This document shows positions 44,476-52,213 of a DNA stretch of 64,000 nt, piece by piece. Position 1 is the stretch's first letter. Each line of letters starts with the position of its first letter. Source of the DNA: an uncultured Blautia sp. (GTDB taxonomy: Bacteria; Bacillota; Clostridia; Lachnospirales; Lachnospiraceae); contig NZ_CANTKB010000014.1 of the NCBI RefSeq assembly GCF_947654165.1, positions 30,800 to 94,799 on the forward strand, in the 5' to 3' direction. Position numbers and translations under genes: made by a program. The notes under the pieces were generated by a model that was not told where the DNA came from, did no database searches, and worked only from the letters and a program-made list of their open reading frames with translations.

Positions 44476-45286
44476 TCTGAAAAAAGATTTTGGGGATACC
44501 CAGGTTCTTAAAGGGGTAAGTGTAAAAATCAATAAATGTGATATCGTGGTAGTCCTCGGACCGTCAGGTTCCGGTAAAAGTACCTTTTTAAGATGCTTAA
44601 ACTGTATGGAAGACCCTACCGGCGGAAGTATTATCTTCAATGGAGTAGATATTGCAGACATGAGTGTGGATATTAATATTCACAGACGTCATATGGGAAT
44701 GGTGTTCCAGCATTTTAACCTGTTTGCGAACAAAACTGTGATTCAAAATATTATGCTGGCACCGGTATATTTAAGATGTAAAGATTTAAAGAAGCAGAAA
44801 AGAAAGAATTTTGTACGGAAGATAACAAATGTCTTCAGCAAAAAGAAACAGGAACTGGAACCAATCACGACCACAAAAGCAGCTATTAAGGAAGAGGCAA
44901 AGGTACAGGCCATGGAACTGCTGAAACGAATCGGCATGGAAGATAAGGCAGATGTATATCCATCTACATTGTCCGGTGGTCAGAAGCAGAGAATCGCTAT
45001 TGTGCGTTCTCTTGCTATGAATCCGGATGTGATTCTCTTTGACGAGCCTACCAGTGCATTGGATCCGGAAATGGTCGGAGAAGTACTTGACTTGATGAAA
45101 GCTCTTGCAAAAGAGGGAATGACTATGATCATTGTAACTCACGAGATGGGATTTGCAAAAGAAGTTGCGAACAGAATCCTTTTTATGGATGAAGGCGTTA
45201 TTTTAGAGAGCGGTACTCCGGCAGAATTTTTTGATCATCCGAAAACAGACAGGGCAAAAGAATTTTTATCTAAGGTTCTGGCGTAA
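44459..45286 (+). CDS. Amino-acid ABC transporter ATPase with an insertion
   Basis: A 275-residue ATPase of the GlnQ/HisP group. Walker A G-P-S-G-S-G-K-S-T, Q-loop V-F-Q-H-F-N-L-F, signature L-S-G-G-Q-K-Q-R and Walker B V-I-L-F-D-E-P-T-S-A-L-D-P. Between the Q-loop and the signature it carries about 30 extra, very basic residues (around 105-140, with R-K-I-T-N-V-F-S-K-K-K), so it is longer than the usual 240-250. It starts with GTG 17 bases inside the permease gene, with AAAGGAG 11 bases upstream. Confidence 0.92.
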   Translation: MIDVIDLKKDFGDTQVLKGVSVKINKCDIVVVLGPSGSGKSTFLRCLNCMEDPTGGSIIFNGVDIADMSVDINIHRRHMGMVFQHFNLFANKTVIQNIMLAPVYLRCKDLKKQKRKNFVRKITNVFSKKKQELEPITTTKAAIKEEAKVQAMELLKRIGMEDKADVYPSTLSGGQKQRIAIVRSLAMNPDVILFDEPTSALDPEMVGEVLDLMKALAKEGMTMIIVTHEMGFAKEVANRILFMDEGVILESGTPAEFFDHPKTDRAKEFLSKVLA

Positions 45287-45294
45287 AAAAGCTA

Positions 45295-45323
45295 TTTACC
45301 GATTCCAGGTTTCGTGATAAAAT
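45295..45323 (+). promoter_or_regulatory. Promoter of gpmI
   Basis: TTTACC (45295-45300) and TAAAAT (45318-45323) with 17-base spacing; it overlaps the 5' arm of the long hairpin listed next. Confidence 0.5.
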
Positions 45324-45372
45324 GTCTTTGGAAATAAGACAGATTCTCAGACCAAAGGGAATCGGTATTTTT
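45297..45372 (+). terminator. Long-range hairpin ending the ABC operon
   Basis: TACCGATTCC (45297-45306) pairs perfectly with GGAATCGGTA (45358-45367), stacked on CTTTGG (45326-45331) with CCAAAG (45352-45357), and a T5 run follows. It serves as terminator for the transporter operon. The gpmI promoter lies inside it, so gpmI transcripts should contain only its 3' part. Confidence 0.65.
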
Positions 45373-45394
45373 ATACAAGAGAAGGGAGACAATT

Positions 45395-46936
45395 ATGAAT
45401 AAAAAACCTACAGTATTAATGATTCTGGATGGATATGGATTAAATGAAAAGTGCGAAGCAAACGCTGTTTGCGAAGGAAAAACTTCTGTTATGGACAAGT
45501 TAATGGCAGAATGCCCGTTTGTAAAAGGAAATGCCAGTGGTATGGCAGTAGGACTTCCGGATGGACAGATGGGAAACTCAGAGGTTGGACATCTGAACAT
45601 GGGTGCCGGACGTATTGTATACCAGGAACTGACCAGAATTACCAAAGAAATTCAGGATGGAGTATTCTTTGAAAATGAAGCTTTATTAAAAGCTGTGAGA
45701 AATGCAAAAGCAAATGATTCTGCACTTCATTTATTCGGTCTGGTATCAGACGGTGGTGTGCACAGCCATCTGACACATGTGTATGGTCTTCTGGAACTGG
45801 CAAAAAGAGAAGGTCTGGAAAAAGTTTATGTTCATTGTTTCCTGGATGGAAGAGATACACCTCCGACAGGCGGAGCAGGTTATGTACAGGCACTTTGCGA
45901 TAAAATGGAAGAATTGGGCGTAGGAGAAGTCGTTTCTGTTATGGGACGTTACTATGCAATGGATCGTGATAACCGCTGGGATCGTGTAGAACTTGCTTAC
46001 AAAGCACTGACAAAAGGAGAAGGCGTGCAGGCTGAGTGTCCGGTATGTGCGATCAAAGCATCTTATGAAGCCGAAAAAACAGATGAATTTGTTATGCCTA
46101 CCGTAGTTGTAAAAGATGGTCAACCAGTAGGAAGAATCCAGGACAAAGATTCTGTGATCTTCTTTAACTTCCGTCCTGACCGTGCAAGAGAAATTACAAG
46201 AGCTTTCTGTGATGATGATTTCCAGGGCTTTGACAGAGGAGAAAGACTGGATCTGACTTATGTATGCTTTACAGAGTATGATCCGACCATTCCGAACAAA
46301 GAAGTTGCTTTCCATAAAGTATCCATCAACAATACCTTTGGTGAATATCTGGCAGCACACGGTCTGAAGCAGGCTCGTATCGCTGAAACAGAAAAATATG
46401 CTCATGTTACCTTCTTCTTCAACGGCGGTGTAGAAGAACCAAATGAAGGAGAAGACAGAATCCTGGTAAAATCTCCAAAGGTAGCTACTTATGACCTGAA
46501 ACCAGAGATGAGTGCTTATGAAGTTTGCGATAAACTGGTAGAAGCAATTAAATCTGATAAATACGATGTGATCATCATTAACTTTGCGAACCCGGATATG
46601 GTAGGTCACACCGGAGTAGAAGCAGCAGCAGTCAAAGCAGTAGAAGCAGTAGATGAATGTGTAGGAAAAGCAGTAGAGGCAATCAAAGAAGTAAACGGAC
46701 AGATGTTCATCTGTGCAGACCATGGAAATGCAGAGCAGCTTTTAGACTATGAAACAGGTGCTCCATTTACTGCACACACCACAAATCCGGTACCATTTAT
46801 CTTAGTCAATGCAGATCCTGCTTATGCACTTCGTGAAGGCGGATGCCTGGCAGATATTGCTCCAACTCTCATTGAATTAATGGGAATGGAACAGCCGGAA
46901 GAAATGACAGGAAAATCTTTGCTGATTAAAAAATAA
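45395..46936 (+). CDS. gpmI: Cofactor-independent phosphoglycerate mutase
   Basis: A 513-residue two-metal enzyme interconverting 3- and 2-phosphoglycerate. Metal and catalytic sites: I-L-D-G-Y-G, the serine in Q-M-G-N-S-E-V-G-H, H-C-F-L-D-G-R-D-T-P-P, and the late A-D-H-G-N-A-E and H-T-T-N-P-V-P motifs. Codon use is biased as in gap/pgk. It has its own promoter and a strong terminator, separate from enolase. Confidence 0.98.
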   Translation: MNKKPTVLMILDGYGLNEKCEANAVCEGKTSVMDKLMAECPFVKGNASGMAVGLPDGQMGNSEVGHLNMGAGRIVYQELTRITKEIQDGVFFENEALLKAVRNAKANDSALHLFGLVSDGGVHSHLTHVYGLLELAKREGLEKVYVHCFLDGRDTPPTGGAGYVQALCDKMEELGVGEVVSVMGRYYAMDRDNRWDRVELAYKALTKGEGVQAECPVCAIKASYEAEKTDEFVMPTVVVKDGQPVGRIQDKDSVIFFNFRPDRAREITRAFCDDDFQGFDRGERLDLTYVCFTEYDPTIPNKEVAFHKVSINNTFGEYLAAHGLKQARIAETEKYAHVTFFFNGGVEEPNEGEDRILVKSPKVATYDLKPEMSAYEVCDKLVEAIKSDKYDVIIINFANPDMVGHTGVEAAAVKAVEAVDECVGKAVEAIKEVNGQMFICADHGNAEQLLDYETGAPFTAHTTNPVPFILVNADPAYALREGGCLADIAPTLIELMGMEQPEEMTGKSLLIKK

Positions 46937-47011
46937 AGAAAAGTAAAACTTTTAAGTGGTAAACCCCAATATTTTCTCAAAAGATAAAAGAGAATGTTCA
47001 GAAGAAATTAC

Positions 47012-47057
47012 GACCTTGAATAGAGGAAAGTCCTCTATTCAGGGTCTATTTGTTTTT
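47012..47057 (+). terminator. Terminator of gpmI
   Basis: GACCTTGAATAGAGGA pairs with TCCTCTATTCAGGGTC (one mismatch), then a T-rich tail ending in T6. Confidence 0.85.
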
Positions 47058-47091
47058 TAAGAAAAGAATTAATATTTCTTCAGAAAGTGAA

Positions 47092-47349
47092 ATAGGAAAG
47101 TGAAATAGGTGGGAAAACCGTTTAGATAAGATATAACCTACCAAAAAGAGACTGAAATGGGCCAAAATCTCTCAAAAAACTATTTTGGCCTACAAAAACA
47201 AGGAGCATATAGGTGGAAGTCTTCAATTTAATGAAAAAAGCCTAGTGAAACACCTTGAAGGGTAGGCTACATACTTGATTAGGCGTTTTTAAGCCGATTT
47301 GCCTGTGAAATAAGTAGGCTAAAAATGATAAGTGTGTTAAAATAGCCTA
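47092..47349. repeat. Phased TAGG/CCTA array B (52-bp period)
   Basis: TAGG-type sites begin at 47106, 47158 (TGGG), 47210, 47263 and 47315; CCTA-type sites at 47137, 47189, 47241, 47294 (CCGA) and 47346. The distances are 31, 21, 31, 21, 31, 22, 31, 21 and 31. It opens with ATAGGAAAGT (47092) as array A does. Its last part (GATTTG, TGTGAAA, GTAGGCTA) is also recognisably similar to A's. One unit (TGGGCCAAAAT with ATTTTGGCCTA) forms an 11-bp dyad. It ends at a ribosome site, CCTAAGGAG, 14 bases before an ATG at 47364. Confidence 0.85.
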
Positions 47350-47441
47350 AGGAGTATCATAAGATGGAATGTTTTTTTGGGAGAGATAGAAACATGACGG
47401 AAACCACAAACTGGTCAGATATCTATGGAGGAAAAATAATC

Positions 47442-47660
47442 ATGAGATTATTTAAGAAGAAAACGAAGTTACAGTCATATGATGAGAGAAATCAAAAGCC
47501 TGTCATAAAGGCAAGCATTTGCAATGGAGAACAGGTTGCAGGTTTTAAAGATATTCATACAGGGAAATTTGAAGAGGTTATGCTGATCAGAAATTCAGAA
47601 GATCTTGAGAAATTTAAGACCATGTATGATATACAGAGAGAAATCGAAAAGGAATATTAA
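47442..47660 (+). CDS. Small conserved-looking protein of unknown function
   Basis: A 72-residue protein starting M-R-L-F-K-K-K-T-K, with an I-K-A-S-I-C-N-G-E-Q-V-A-G-F-K-D core and a charged helix at the end. I recall similar short proteins in Lachnospiraceae but no function. The ATG at 47442 has GGAGG 9 bases upstream. An in-frame ATG at 47364 also has its own AGGAG and would add 26 residues; that longer form places the start right behind phased array B. Confidence 0.6.
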   Translation: MRLFKKKTKLQSYDERNQKPVIKASICNGEQVAGFKDIHTGKFEEVMLIRNSEDLEKFKTMYDIQREIEKEY

Positions 47661-47818
47661 AATTTTAATGAAACGGCATTTTTTTCCGCTTTTGGTTTGG
47701 ATCTCTTTGCATGGAATCCACGAATCAGGAAACAGTAAACAATAGCAAAAGAAAAAGCAGCGAAACAATCTGCGGGCATACAAAAGATGGGAAAACAGAA
47801 AATCAGGAGGTAATCGCT

Positions 47819-49150
47819 ATGAACCGTTATATACCCATCAGAAGCGTATACGCAAGAGAAGTTCTGGATTCCAGAGGAAATCCTACGGTAGAAGCAGAAG
47901 TGACTGTGGGAGAAGGGATTGTAGGAAGAGAAGGTTCTACCGGAAGAGCCATTGTGCCTTCTGGTGCATCCACAGGAAAATTTGAAGCCATCGAGTTAAG
48001 AGACCAGGAGAAAAGGTATCTGGGACTGGGAGTACAGAGAGCAGTAAAGCATGTGAATACAGAACTGGCAGATACAGTTCTGGGAGAAAATGTCCTGAGA
48101 CAGGGATGGATCGATAAACTTCTCATTGAGGCAGATGGAACAGAAAACAAAGAAAAACTGGGTGCCAATGCAATCTTGAGTGTTTCTCTGGCAGCGGCAG
48201 ATGCGGCGGCTAAGGCACTTAGAATTCCGTTGTACCAATATCTCGGTGGAGTGAATGCCAGAAGAATGCCGGTTCCCATGATGAATATTCTGAATGGTGG
48301 AAAACATGCAGACAACACGGTGGACTTCCAGGAATTCATGATCATGCCCACAGGAGCCTGCTGCTTTCGGGAAGGGCTTCGGATGTGTACCGAGGTGTAT
48401 CACAAACTGAAAGAAATCTTGAAAAGGAACGGATTGTCTACAGCAGTGGGAGATGAAGGCGGTTTTGCTCCGGATATCAAAGGTGCTGAAAAGGTGTTAG
48501 AACTTATGGAAAAAGCAGTGGAGGAGGCTGGTTATCAGCCTGGACAGGAGATAAGTTTTGCCATGGATGCGGCAGCCAGCGAGCTGTATGATGAAAAGGA
48601 AAAAGCCTATTATTTTCCTGGAGAATCCTCTATGAGCGGAGAAAGAGTCATACGGACTGCTGATGAGATGGTAGATTACTATGAAAATCTGATCAGAGAA
48701 TTTCCGCTGGTATCCATTGAGGATGGTTTAGATGAGGAAGACTGGGAAGGATGGAAACACATGACCAGAAGGCTGGGGGAAAAAGTCCAGCTGGTTGGGG
48801 ATGACCTGTTTGTGACCAATGAAAAACGTCTGGAAAAAGGGATCTCAGAGGGAGCAGGGAACTCTATTCTGGTAAAGGTCAATCAGATTGGGACCCTTTC
48901 CGAATCCATGGCAGCAGTAGAGCGGGCACAGAAGGCAGGTTATACGGCCGTGATCTCTCATCGCTCAGGGGAAAGCGAGGATACTTTTCTTGCAGATCTT
49001 GCGGTGGCTGTCAATGCAGGGCAGATTAAAACAGGAGCACCTTGCCGAAGTGAGCGGACTGCAAAATACAACCGTTTGTTGGCAATTGAAGATACTCTGG
49101 GAGATCTTGCTGTCTATGAAAATCCCTTTGCCGTAAAAAATAACAGTTGA
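47819..49150 (+). CDS. eno: Enolase
   Basis: A 443-residue enolase converting 2-phosphoglycerate to PEP. A-R-E-V-L-D-S-R-G-N-P-T-V, S-G-A-S-T-G, L-N-G-G-K-H-A-D-N, V-G-D-E-G-G-F-A-P and S-H-R-S-G-E-S-E-D are intact. The ATG at 47819 follows AGGAGG. Unlike gap, pgk, tpiA and gpmI, its codon use is ordinary (many AGA/CTG/GGA mixtures, less biased), so it may not be the main glycolytic enolase. Confidence 0.96.
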   Translation: MNRYIPIRSVYAREVLDSRGNPTVEAEVTVGEGIVGREGSTGRAIVPSGASTGKFEAIELRDQEKRYLGLGVQRAVKHVNTELADTVLGENVLRQGWIDKLLIEADGTENKEKLGANAILSVSLAAADAAAKALRIPLYQYLGGVNARRMPVPMMNILNGGKHADNTVDFQEFMIMPTGACCFREGLRMCTEVYHKLKEILKRNGLSTAVGDEGGFAPDIKGAEKVLELMEKAVEEAGYQPGQEISFAMDAAASELYDEKEKAYYFPGESSMSGERVIRTADEMVDYYENLIREFPLVSIEDGLDEEDWEGWKHMTRRLGEKVQLVGDDLFVTNEKRLEKGISEGAGNSILVKVNQIGTLSESMAAVERAQKAGYTAVISHRSGESEDTFLADLAVAVNAGQIKTGAPCRSERTAKYNRLLAIEDTLGDLAVYENPFAVKNNS

Positions 49151-49205
49151 AATCTGGGCTTTCCTGTGTTACACTTGAAATGCTTGATAATTAGGAGGTG
49201 TAACC

Positions 49206-49442
49206 GTGGAAATATTAAGAACTGTGCTTACAATACTTTTTGTAATAGATTGTATCGGACTGTCTGTGATTATTCTGATGCAGGAAGGGAAATCACAGGG
49301 ATTAGGAAGTATTGCCGGTATGGCAGATACCTACTGGGGCAAAAACAAAGGCCGCTCTATGGAAGGTACTTTAGTAAAAGTGACAAAGATTATGGGAGTC
49401 CTGTTCTTTGTACTTGCATTAGTATTAAATCTGAACTTTTAA
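49206..49442 (+). CDS. secG: Protein translocase subunit SecG
   Basis: A 78-residue membrane protein with two hydrophobic segments (about 4-22 and 55-75) around the loop L-M-Q-E-G-K-S-Q-G-L-G-S-I, which is the SecG signature. The GTG start follows AGGAGGTG. The secG-rnr-smpB order is conserved in Firmicutes. Confidence 0.93.
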   Translation: MEILRTVLTILFVIDCIGLSVIILMQEGKSQGLGSIAGMADTYWGKNKGRSMEGTLVKVTKIMGVLFFVLALVLNLNF

Positions 49443-49443
49443 T

Positions 49444-49474
49444 TATGACACTCTTGCATCAGCAAGGGTGTCAT
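49444..49474 (+). terminator. Hairpin between secG and rnr
   Basis: ATGACAC-T-CTTGC pairs with GCAAG-G-GTGTCAT with a very short loop; only a weak T-rich tail (CTTTATAT) follows, so partial termination is likely. Confidence 0.6.
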
Positions 49475-49516
49475 CTTTATATATGCAAAGGACTCCGCAG
49501 ACATTAGGAGGTAGAC

Positions 49517-51724
49517 ATGAAGAAAAACCAGCATTTAAAGAAAAAAAAGAAGATGCTCTATGAAATCATGTGTTGCAAAGAATATCAGCCCATGAGAGCA
49601 AAGGAGCTTGCGATTTTACTTCAGATTCCGGCAGGAAAGAGAGAGGAGCTTCATAAAGTTCTGGATCTTTTGTTGGAGGATGGTAAAATCAGTATCAATA
49701 AAAGAGGTCGTTATGAAGCAATCCGAAATACTGAGAAGAAAAAAGAACGTGTAAAAGAACATGATATCACAAAGCCGGAAGCATGGAAAAAAGGTCATTG
49801 TTATACAGGGACATTCATCAGCCATCCAAAAGGTTTCGGATTTGTTCAGGTGGAAGAAGCAGAAGGTGCCAGGGATATTTTTATACCAGAAGAAAGCGTA
49901 GGATCTGCTTTTCACGGTGACCGTGTACAAGTGGTCGTTACCAGAGAAGAAAAAGAAGGAAAACGCTGTGAAGGTACAGTGGCAAAAGTTCTGGAGCGAG
50001 GAATGGAAGAAATCGTGGGAACGTATGAGAAGTCTGCAGGGTTCGGATTTGTGGTACCGGACAATCAGCGTTTTCTCCGTGACATTTTTATTCCCCAGGG
50101 AAAGTCCATGGATGCGGAAAACAGAGACAAGGTTTTGGTAAAGATCAAAGATTTTGGGTCTAAAAATAAATCCCCGGAAGGCAAAGTTGTGGAAATACTT
50201 GGAAAACCGGGGGATAAGGGACTGGATGTACTCTGTGTGGCAAAAAGTTATGATTTGCCAATGGAGTTTCCAGAAAGGGTTTCCAATCAGGCAGACCGGA
50301 TTAAAGAGACACTGAACGAAGGAGATTTCTACGGAAGAACGGATTTGCGAGAGATGGCTATGGTGACCATCGACGGAGAAGATGCCAAGGATTTGGATGA
50401 TGCAGTATCACTTACAAAAGAAGGAAATCTTTACCATTTGGGTGTGCATATTGCAGATGTAAGCAATTATGTGCAGTACAGAAGTGCTTTAGATAAAGAA
50501 GCACTGAAACGAGGTACCAGCGTCTATCTGGTGGATCGTGTTATCCCCATGCTTCCTAAGAAACTTTCCAATGGAATCTGTTCTCTTAATGCAGGAGAGG
50601 ATCGGTTAGCACTGAGCTGTCTTATGGATATTGATGAGAAAGGAAAAGTGGTTTCTCATAAGATCGTTGAAACTGTGATTCGTGTAAATGAGCGGATGAC
50701 TTACACAGATGTAAAGAAAATCCTGTTAGAAGAAGATGCACGGGTTACGGAAAAATATCGGGAATTCGTTCCCATGTTTTTCCAGATGATGGAATTGTCT
50801 CAGATTTTACGAAAACGCAGAAAAAAACGTGGCTCTATTGATTTTGATTTTCCAGAGAGTAAAATAAGATTAGATGAAATGGGAAAACCAGTAGAGATTT
50901 ATGCCTATGAACATAATATTGCAACGGAACTGATTGAAGATTTTATGCTGACAGCCAATGAGACGGTAGCAGAGGAATATGCACTGCTGGGACTTCCGTT
51001 TCTGTATCGAACACATGAGACACCGGATGCAGAGAAGATGGAAGCTGCTCTGGCACTGGTTCATCAGGCAGGAATTAAGGTAAAAAAGGCAAAAGAAGAG
51101 ATATCACCAAAAGAAATCCAGAAGATACTGAAAGAATTGGAGGGCATGGAATGCCAGCCTTTCCTGTCCAGAATCATACTCCGCTCTATGAAACAGGCAA
51201 AATATACGGTGGACTGTAGTGGGCACTTTGGACTGGCGGCCAAGTATTACTGCCATTTTACTTCACCCATCAGGAGATATCCTGATTTGCAGATTCACCG
51301 GATTATCAAAGAAAATATCAGAGGGAAAATGACAGATTCTAAAATCCGCCATTATGACCAGATACTAGAAGAAGTAGGAAGACAATCCAGTGCCATGGAA
51401 CGCAGAGCAGAAGAGGTAGAACGAGAAACCGTGAAAATGAAGAAAGCAGAATACATGAAACAGCACATCGGTGAAAGTTTCGAAGGCATTATTTCCGGTG
51501 TTACGGAGTGGGGATTATATGTGGAATTGGAGAATACCGTGGAAGGACTGGTTCATGTAAATACCATGACGGATGATTACTATAGTTATGACCGGGAGCA
51601 TTATCTGATGAAAGGTGATATGACGAAAAAGGTTTATGCTATGGGACAAAAAGTCCGTGTAAGAGTAGAAGATGCAGATGTGAAGACAAAAAGCATTGAT
51701 TTTATCTTAGAAAGGGAGGAATAA
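49517..51724 (+). CDS. rnr: Ribonuclease R
   Basis: A 735-residue 3'-5' exoribonuclease. An N-terminal winged helix (about 1-70), two cold-shock domains (G-F-G-F-V and G-F-G-F-V-V-P-D), the RNB catalytic domain with D-G-E-D-A-K-D-L-D-D-A-V, and a C-terminal S1 domain (E-G-I-I-S-G-V-T-E-W-G-L-Y-V). It degrades structured RNA and acts with tmRNA and SmpB on stalled messages, matching its position before smpB. Confidence 0.97.
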   Translation: MKKNQHLKKKKKMLYEIMCCKEYQPMRAKELAILLQIPAGKREELHKVLDLLLEDGKISINKRGRYEAIRNTEKKKERVKEHDITKPEAWKKGHCYTGTFISHPKGFGFVQVEEAEGARDIFIPEESVGSAFHGDRVQVVVTREEKEGKRCEGTVAKVLERGMEEIVGTYEKSAGFGFVVPDNQRFLRDIFIPQGKSMDAENRDKVLVKIKDFGSKNKSPEGKVVEILGKPGDKGLDVLCVAKSYDLPMEFPERVSNQADRIKETLNEGDFYGRTDLREMAMVTIDGEDAKDLDDAVSLTKEGNLYHLGVHIADVSNYVQYRSALDKEALKRGTSVYLVDRVIPMLPKKLSNGICSLNAGEDRLALSCLMDIDEKGKVVSHKIVETVIRVNERMTYTDVKKILLEEDARVTEKYREFVPMFFQMMELSQILRKRRKKRGSIDFDFPESKIRLDEMGKPVEIYAYEHNIATELIEDFMLTANETVAEEYALLGLPFLYRTHETPDAEKMEAALALVHQAGIKVKKAKEEISPKEIQKILKELEGMECQPFLSRIILRSMKQAKYTVDCSGHFGLAAKYYCHFTSPIRRYPDLQIHRIIKENIRGKMTDSKIRHYDQILEEVGRQSSAMERRAEEVERETVKMKKAEYMKQHIGESFEGIISGVTEWGLYVELENTVEGLVHVNTMTDDYYSYDREHYLMKGDMTKKVYAMGQKVRVRVEDADVKTKSIDFILEREE

Positions 51725-51727
51725 GTC

Positions 51728-52198
51728 ATGGCAAAAGAGTCAGGGATTCGTCTGATTGCAAATAATAAAAAAGCATACCATGATTATTTTATTGAGGACA
51801 CCTATGAAGCAGGAATTGAGCTGGCCGGTACGGAAGTGAAATCCCTGCGAATGGGAAAATGCAGTATCAAAGAATCTTTTATTCAGATTGAGCATGGAGA
51901 AGTTTTTATCTACGGTATGCATATCAGTCCTTATGAAAAAGGAAATATTTTTAATAAAGACCCTTTGCGGGTGAGAAAGCTTTTGCTCCATACTTACGAA
52001 ATCAGAAAAATAGAGGGAAAAATCAGAGAGAAAGGTTATACCCTTGTGCCTTTGAAAGTGTATTTTAAGGGTAGTCTGGTGAAGGTAGAAATGGGTGTGG
52101 CAAAAGGAAAGAAACTGTATGATAAACGTCAGGATATTGCAAAAAAAGACCAGAGAAGAGAAACTGAACGAGAATTTAAAGTAAAGAATTTATATTAA
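51728..52198 (+). CDS. smpB: SsrA-binding protein SmpB
   Basis: A 156-residue tmRNA partner. I-A-N-N-K-K-A-Y-H-D-Y-F, G-I-E-L-A-G-T-E-V-K-S-L-R and the basic tail Y-D-K-R-Q-D-I-A-K-K-D are typical. It carries tmRNA to stalled ribosomes; its RNA partner ssrA lies 2.2 kb downstream. It starts 3 bases after rnr. Confidence 0.97.
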   Translation: MAKESGIRLIANNKKAYHDYFIEDTYEAGIELAGTEVKSLRMGKCSIKESFIQIEHGEVFIYGMHISPYEKGNIFNKDPLRVRKLLLHTYEIRKIEGKIREKGYTLVPLKVYFKGSLVKVEMGVAKGKKLYDKRQDIAKKDQRRETEREFKVKNLY

Positions 52199-52213
52199 AA
52201 GGGAGATCGAAAT

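Noticed and set aside
45297..45372. Riboswitch or T-box leader for gpmI
   Set aside because: No conserved riboswitch or T-box sequence is visible and the embedded promoter would leave out half the fold; a terminator explains it.
45746..46723. Antisense 325-codon open frame on the minus strand rich in Phe, Tyr and Cys
   Set aside because: It is the codon-bias shadow of gpmI; composition is implausible for a protein and there is no ribosome site.
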